Assembly (NCBI RefSeq): GCF_016741775.1
Contig: NZ_JAERRK010000025.1
Coordinates: 1-64,000 of the forward strand
Origin: Streptomyces actinomycinicus
GTDB lineage: Bacteria > Actinomycetota > Actinomycetes > Streptomycetales > Streptomycetaceae
Length of the DNA: 64,000 bases
Reading direction: 5' to 3'
The notes under the pieces are model-generated. The model was not told where the DNA came from, made no database searches, and worked only from the letters and a program-made list of their open reading frames with translations. Position 1 is the first letter of the stretch; every line of letters starts with the position of its first letter. Below, in pieces: positions 60,032 to 64,000 of the stretch. The position numbers were made by a program, and so were the translations under genes.

Positions 60032-60075
60032 GGTGCTCCGATCCTGATGGTGGCCGTGCCTTCCCCGTTCAATAA

Positions 60076-60109
60076 TGCAAATTTAAATTATGCATGTCTA
60101 GAGTCTGCT
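60076..60109. promoter_or_regulatory. TGCA triple-box operator, copy C
   Basis: TGCA at 60076 and 60091, followed 11 bases later by TGCT (60106), gives the same 15-bp period as A and B. TATGCATGTCTAGAGTCTGC differs from copy A by one base across 20. It lies between divergent genes (167-aa protein and SRAP). Confidence 0.75.
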
Positions 60110-60186
60110 GATTTACGGTCTGCCTCTCAACTCGACACGACAGCCGCGACCGCGGCCGGCAGAGCGGATGGTGGGAGAGTGGCTGC

Positions 60187-60930
60187 ATGTGCGGCCGATA
60201 CGCTTCCACCCGCAAGCCCGAGGACCTTGTCAGGCTCTTCCACGTCACCGACTGGCGTACGGAAGAGACGCTCGCGCCGAACTGGAATGTGGCCCCGACA
60301 AACGACGTGTGGGCCGTTCTCGAGCGCACTCCACGCGACAGCGACGATGCCGGGGAGGTGGGCAGGGAGCTGCGGCCGTTGCGCTGGGGCCTCGTGCCGT
60401 CGTGGGCGAAGGACATGAAAATCGGCGCGCGGATGATCAACGCCCGTGTGGAGACCGTGCACGAGAAGCCCGCCTTCCGCCGCGCATTCGTCAAGCGCCG
60501 CTGCCTGCTGCCAGCCGACGGCTTCTACGAGTGGCAGCAGATCAAAGACCCGGCAACCGACAAGACCCGCAAGCAGCCCTACTTCATCCACCCCGAGGAC
60601 CACCAGGTGATGGCGCTCGCCGGGCTGTACGAGTACTGGCGCAACCCCGAGGTCAAACACGACGACGACCCCACGGCCTGGCTGATGACCTGCACCATCA
60701 TCACCACCGAGGCCGTCGACGCCGCCGGCCGCGTGCACCCCCGCATGCCGCTCGCACTCACCCCCGACCACTACGACGCCTGGCTTGACCCCCGTCACCA
60801 GGACCCCGACGACCTACGTGCCCTCCTGGACCAGCCCGCAGGCGGCCACCTTGACGCCCGCCCCGTCTCCACGGCCGTCAACAACGTCCGCAACAACGGC
60901 CCTGAGCTGCTCGAAGAGGTCCATCAGTAG
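60187..60930 (+). CDS. SOS response-associated peptidase / abasic-site DNA-protein crosslink protein (247 aa)
   Basis: SRAP (YedK/HMCES) family. Catalytic Cys2 after Met removal (MCGRYAS), NWNVAPTND near 32-40, RPLRWGLVPSWAKD and INARVETV, and the RRCLLPADGFYEWQ motif followed by HPRMPLAL with the conserved His. Family members crosslink to abasic sites in single-stranded DNA. Length is typical. On a conjugative plasmid it would protect transferred single-stranded DNA. It is preceded by operator C. Confidence 0.9.
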   Translation: MCGRYASTRKPEDLVRLFHVTDWRTEETLAPNWNVAPTNDVWAVLERTPRDSDDAGEVGRELRPLRWGLVPSWAKDMKIGARMINARVETVHEKPAFRRAFVKRRCLLPADGFYEWQQIKDPATDKTRKQPYFIHPEDHQVMALAGLYEYWRNPEVKHDDDPTAWLMTCTIITTEAVDAAGRVHPRMPLALTPDHYDAWLDPRHQDPDDLRALLDQPAGGHLDARPVSTAVNNVRNNGPELLEEVHQ

Positions 60931-61163
60931 CGACCGCCGAGCTGCGCGGCGTCCCCATGTAGGTGCCGGCTGCTCGCGCCTCACGGCTTGTGGCCTGCCC
61001 GGGACGACGTGCGATGGGTCCCGGACAGGCTCCGCTCCCACTCTGCGGGGAAGCGCAGCTCGGCGCTCGCCGGTGGGCTCATGTGGCGTAGCGGTGCTGG
61101 CCGGCGTGGCGTGGGCGGCCGCAGCCCGAGCGACGACAATCAGACCCGGAGCCCGGGCTGTGA
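60931..61163. other. gene-poor stretch after SRAP
   Basis: No supported gene. The wider 61-62 kb area contains fragments and only one well-supported small gene. Confidence 0.4.
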
Positions 61164-61330
61164 TCAGGCGGCCTCTTCTTTCCAGGGTCGCCAGCCGCGC
61201 AGGTCAAGGTCGGTATCAAGGACGGCATCCAGGCGGGCGCCAACGGTCAACCACATGCCGGGCAGATCCGCTCGGGAGCACCGGGTGTGTAGGTTCCGCA
61301 GATTCGCGAGCACTCGCGATCTCCTGACCT
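61164..61330 (-). pseudogene. possible gene remnant ending GWRPWKEEAA
   Basis: A minus-strand frame has good composition near its end (NLHTRCSRADLPGMWLTVGA, ending LRGWRPWKEEAA then TGA) but no RBS or start in its upstream portion, where an in-frame TAG lies about 60 codons before the end. It looks like the C-terminal part of a protein whose 5' part is lost. Identity unknown. Confidence 0.35.
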
Positions 61331-61526
61331 GCGGTGTCGGTGGAGGTGAGCACTACTGACAACGGAGTCCGTCGCCCGATCATGAGCAATCCGGCCCGGT
61401 GGGAACGGCCTTCGCGGTCCGGTGCCGCGAAGAAGCCGCAGGTCGCGAGATCCATTGCTCACCGAACCGCGGATTTGCTCGGACAGTGCTCATGATCACG
61501 CGGAATTGCTAACGCAGACCCGGAAC
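61331..61526. other. intergenic sequence
   Basis: No supported gene; two copies of ATCATGAGCA-like words in opposite orientation occur (near 61378 and 61490), perhaps part of a small inverted repeat. Confidence 0.3.
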
Positions 61527-61673
61527 CTACAGGGTGACCTGCATGAGCAGCATGGTGTCGACCGGGACGAGGATCTGGCCATGGTGCCAGTCCGGCAAGG
61601 CGATGAGCGCGGTGGTGTCACCGACCCGCACGATGTGGGCCGCTACGAAGCTGTGGGTGCCGGTTTGAGCCAT
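61527..61673 (-). CDS. small hypothetical protein (48 aa)
   Basis: The ATG lies five bases after GGAGG, an excellent RBS. The product is a small beta-rich protein (FVAAHIVRVGDTTALIALPD, then WHHGQILVPVDTMLLMQVTL). It is too short for most gene finders. No family recognised; the composition and RBS support translation. Confidence 0.55.
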   Translation of the reverse strand: MAQTGTHSFVAAHIVRVGDTTALIALPDWHHGQILVPVDTMLLMQVTL

Positions 61674-62062
61674 GCCAGCCTCCAATCACCCCGGGCCGAA
61701 AGGGGCATCACAGTCCCGGGACGCAGATCATCACCCAAACCGAACAGCCTGACCAGGCATTTGACACGCCGTGAGGACATCTGAAGGGCGCCAGACCTTT
61801 CTGCGGCGGCTGGCTGAAATCGGGCGACCCAGGAGAGCCGACCTACTCACCGACTCGAGCACCCGACCACGCTGGGCGGGCTCAGACGCCTCGCAGTCAG
61901 CGGTGATGTACACAACGCCAGGCACCGGCCACAGCGGCTCGCCGGAAGTAATGATCGGATAACCGGGCTGCGAGCTGGGTAAGACGGACGCCGGGTGCCT
62001 TCGCCTTGGAAGGCCCCCACCTCACCGGCTGGGGCTTCCCAGCGAGAACGAAGGACAGCAGC
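61674..62062. other. region upstream of the cold-shock gene
   Basis: A minus-strand frame of 64 codons (61731-61925) lacks an RBS. The sequence just before the cold-shock gene (about 61,990-62,062) is the probable leader, which in cold-shock genes is often structured; I can show no defined motif. Confidence 0.4.
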
Positions 62063-62266
62063 ATGGCCAGCGGCACTGTGAAGTGGTTCAACGCCGAGAA
62101 GGGCTTCGGCTTCATCGCCCAGGACGGCGGACCCGACGTCTTCGCGCACTACTCCAACATCAAGGGCAACGGATACCGGGAACTCGTTGAGGGAGAGACC
62201 GTCACCTTCGACGTCACCCAGGGCCAGAAGGGCCCCCAGGCCGAGAACATCGTCCGCGGCGGCTGA
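62063..62266 (+). CDS. cspA: cold-shock protein (67 aa)
   Basis: Full-length CspA-type nucleic-acid chaperone: RNP1 KGFGFI (13-18) and RNP2 VFAHY (26-30) with surrounding GTVKWFNAEKGFGFIAQDGG. Binds single-stranded RNA/DNA and prevents secondary structure. GAAGGA lies eight bases before the ATG. It stands next to an initiator tRNA, a combination normally chromosomal, so its presence here may indicate either chromosomal flank or gene capture by the plasmid. Confidence 0.92.
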   Translation: MASGTVKWFNAEKGFGFIAQDGGPDVFAHYSNIKGNGYRELVEGETVTFDVTQGQKGPQAENIVRGG

Positions 62267-62315
62267 CGCCCGACCCGAGTCCCGCATGATCCACCATGTA
62301 CAGTGGCATCACCGA

Positions 62316-62392
62316 CGCGGGGTGGAGCAGCTCGGTAGCTCGCTGGGCTCATAACCCAGAGGTCGCAGGTTCAAATCCTGTCCCCGCTACCA
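62316..62392 (+). tRNA. tRNA-fMet (CAU), initiator
   Basis: A 77-base cloverleaf with GGGCTCATAACCC anticodon arm (CAT anticodon), D arm AGCAGCTCGGTAGCT and T arm CAGGTTCAAATCCTG. The acceptor begins C-G-C-G-G-G-G, and the 3' end is CCCCGCTACCA, leaving the first pair C:U unpaired, with three GC pairs above the anticodon loop; both mark an initiator. The CCA is encoded. Confidence 0.95.
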
Positions 62393-62394
62393 CA

Positions 62395-62424
62395 AGAAGG
62401 GGCCCGCAAGCGCGGGCCCCTTCT
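62395..62424 (+). terminator. terminator after tRNA-fMet
   Basis: AGAAGGGGCCCGC and GCGGGCCCCTTCT form a perfect 13-bp stem around a four-base loop, followed by GCTTTGG. It begins two bases after the tRNA. Confidence 0.9.
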
Positions 62425-62485
62425 GCTTTGGCCTAGCCGAACGAGCAGCCGACATGTACTGGGTAGTGTCGTCGCGACCCCTGGT

Positions 62486-63175
62486 CTACCGCTCCGCGAG
62501 AGCCGAACTGGTGGTGCTGCGCCGGCCGTCCTCGACCGTAACGAACGTGTCCGCTCCCTGCCGGGCTCGACGCAGCGAGACACCCAGCCCCTTCAATGCC
62601 AGGTGGTAGCCGTCATCGCCGTCGTCGCAGCTGAGCTCGAGGCCTGGGAGCCACACCCGGAACGGCTCCCCCTGCGCTGCCACCAGGTATCCGCGCCGGC
62701 GGTACCAGCGCATCACTGCGTACTCGCCACGGGCGATCTTCGCCATCACCACGCGGCACCCCAGGTTTGCCAACCACCTCTCGGTCTCTTCTAGGAGTGC
62801 ACTGCCCACTCCTTGTCGGCGGACGTCGGCGTCTACGGCCAGCGAGTCAATCTCTGCCAGCGTCAGGGCCAGAGCACGCAGCGCGGAACGTCCCTGCTCG
62901 GTGTGCTGGCGCATCAAGCGAACCGGGGGAGTCACATAGGCCAGCCCGCATGGTCCACCTGTCGACTCCCTCTCAGCCACCACGGCTCGCACGTGTCCGA
63001 AGGGGCGCACGGAGAACTCGCCACCGTAACGATCCACGAGCGTCCCAACCGGCTGGTCCTCCGGCTGCTGCAAGGAGGGGCGACCTCCTATGGCAATGTC
63101 TGACAGCCGGTTGAGATCCTTGCTCTCACCGCGGCGTGCGGTGCGAATGGCAAGCACCGAATGTCCTCTCATCAT
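62486..63175 (-). CDS. GNAT-family N-acetyltransferase (229 aa)
   Basis: The acetyl-CoA binding motif is visible as IDSLAVDADVRRQGVGSALL with RRQGVG (A motif) around residue 118, followed by LEETERWLANLGCRVVMAKI and WYRRRGYLV. The N-terminal 90 residues carry no clear family. Substrate unknown; could modify a small molecule, antibiotic or protein. Start ATG MMRG at 63175 lacks strong RBS. Confidence 0.75.
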   Translation of the reverse strand: MMRGHSVLAIRTARRGESKDLNRLSDIAIGGRPSLQQPEDQPVGTLVDRYGGEFSVRPFGHVRAVVAERESTGGPCGLAYVTPPVRLMRQHTEQGRSALRALALTLAEIDSLAVDADVRRQGVGSALLEETERWLANLGCRVVMAKIARGEYAVMRWYRRRGYLVAAQGEPFRVWLPGLELSCDDGDDGYHLALKGLGVSLRRARQGADTFVTVEDGRRSTTSSALAER

Positions 63176-63497
63176 CTGCGATCAGGTCCGTCCCTTACGT
63201 GGTGCGGGCGTCCCATACAACGACGAACCAACTGTTTTAGGCACACAACAGCCGTACCGCTTCCGAAGTTCCGTCCAGGGAAGAGCTGTCTGTGGTCGAT
63301 CGACGGCCCCACTGCCGTCATGGGCGCCGACAGCCGACAGCTGAACGAGCCGGAAGCGTCCTGGCCCCCCGCCCGAGTGGGCCGGAGCGCCTTACTCCTC
63401 CCGCGACGTCCCCCAGGTTGGGAAGCCGCGCCAGGTGTGCACTGCTGCACTCGCCGCTCTAGCCCCCTGGCCGCCGCTGTGCCCACCATCGGCCGCA
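63176..63497. other. intergenic region, nothing seen
   Basis: About 320 bases with only weak open frames on both strands, no RBS and no recognised domain. Confidence 0.4.
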
Positions 63498-64000
63498 CTA
63501 CGAGGAGAAGCTCGGCACGTCCGGGACAACCGTCGGGATGCTCTGCCGTGCAGCTGTGGAGGGCAGGTCACCCCACAGACGTCGATGAAGGGCATCGGCT
63601 GCGGCTGCCATATGTGCATGGTCGAGCGGTTCAGCTTGCGGATCCAGGACGGTGGGGGGATGGTCACTGTGCCCTCGGCCGCGCATGATCAGACCATGGT
63701 CGGGAAAACGGCCGAGCACGGGGGTTCCGTAGCGCGCCAGTTGCTCTTCGACGGCCAAGTCGAACTCGTCAGGTGCGGCAGCTTCGTCGGACTCGGTGAG
63801 AAGCAGCAGCCCGTTCAGGGGGTGGGTGGACACCGACCGGCCCAGATGCTCCGACCGCCACAGGACGGCCGACTCGGCCGGTGTCAGCGGCACACCATCG
63901 TCGGTATGCGTGGTCTTGCCAGGGAACGGGATGTGGCGCTGGAAGGGCCGGGCGTGATGCACGAGAATCCGCAGGTCGGCGGACCACTTCGAGGACGTCA
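63498..64000 (-). CDS. hypothetical protein, 5' end outside the window (>165 aa)
   Basis: The reading frame is still open at the right edge (SKWSADLRILVHHARPFQRH continues without a stop), so the N terminus is missing. Visible parts include DDGVPLTPAESAVLWRSEHL and DEFDLAVEEQLARYGTPVLG. No family recognised. A GTG at 63962 may be an internal codon, not the start. Confidence 0.6.
   Translation of the reverse strand, partial: TSSKWSADLRILVHHARPFQRHIPFPGKTTHTDDGVPLTPAESAVLWRSEHLGRSVSTHPLNGLLLLTESDEAAAPDEFDLAVEEQLARYGTPVLGRFPDHGLIMRGRGHSDHPPTVLDPQAEPLDHAHMAAAADALHRRLWGDLPSTAARQSIPTVVPDVPSFSS

Noticed and set aside
61164..61500. Insertion-sequence remnant
   Set aside because: Weak short inverted words but no transposase motif or terminal repeats that I can demonstrate.
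61731..61925. 64-codon minus-strand frame between the 48-aa gene and the cold-shock gene
   Set aside because: No RBS, and it covers the probable promoter region of the cold-shock gene.
62316..62392. tRNA-fMet as attachment site of an integrated element
   Set aside because: No duplicate of the tRNA 3' end and no integrase gene were found in the window; kept only as a possibility in the findings.
63172..63688. Open frames on both strands between the GNAT gene and the right-edge gene
   Set aside because: Neither has an RBS or a plausible protein pattern; they look like GC-driven shadow frames.

Overview
The window looks like part of a large conjugative plasmid, or a plasmid-derived integrated element, from Streptomyces or a close relative. 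The DNA is very GC-rich with strong third-position GC bias, GTG starts are frequent, and the gene families are typical of streptomycete plasmids: a replication-relaxation family protein, a DUF2637 membrane protein, an actinobacterial type IV secretion set, two ParA modules and a TtrA-like helicase. No telomere end, rRNA or integrase is visible, so linear plasmid, circular plasmid and integrated element cannot be told apart from this sequence alone.

Layout. 0-2.2 kb: a DUF932 protein and a gene-poor stretch full of GC-rich palindromes. 2.2-15.7 kb: one long minus-strand Tad/Flp pilus operon. In transcription order it holds a lipoprotein, a secreted protein, a CpaB/SAF-like protein, a TadZ-like protein with a degenerate P-loop, the TadA ATPase, TadB, TadC, a Flp-type pilin, three TadE/TadG-like pseudopilins, a 1219-aa LysM-BTAD membrane regulator, and small or uncharacterised partners. 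16-19 kb: an AlbA/Schlafen-type protein and a large winged-helix plasmid protein. 19.6-24 kb: mobilisation genes (replication-relaxation protein and VirD4-type coupling ATPase). 24.9-36.5 kb: mating-pair formation genes on the minus strand (cell-wall hydrolase, VirB6, VirB4, VirB3/TcpE-like, VirB2-like, TcpC/VirB8-like, a sigma-like regulator and a DUF2637 protein), interrupted by a 0.5-kb field of two interleaved short repeats.

36.6-43 kb: the maintenance region, with two ParA systems in opposite orientation tied together by four copies of the palindrome ACTCCCCAATTGGGGAGT. 43.4-49.4 kb: an HTH-CBS-CorC fusion, a small membrane protein, two winged-helix genes of RepL type downstream of 22-bp-period iterons (a candidate replication origin), and a helicase with a degraded copy of its tail nearby. 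49.5-60.9 kb: accessory and stress or defence genes: a zinc-ribbon protein, a tandem zeta-toxin-like kinase, a STAND NTPase, an ECF-like sigma operon, an HNH-like lipoprotein and a YedK/SRAP peptidase. Three intergenic sites here share TGCA boxes repeated every 15 bp, which suggests a small shared regulon. 61-64 kb: gene-poor, with a 48-aa gene, a cold-shock protein, an initiator tRNA with its terminator, a GNAT acetyltransferase and a truncated hypothetical gene.

The leads most likely to be new are the bipartite partition-like element, the two iteron-like fields, the 15-bp-periodic TGCA operators, and the double zeta-fold kinase with no conventional antitoxin. All functional statements come from reading the sequence and recalling families. 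No database search was run.
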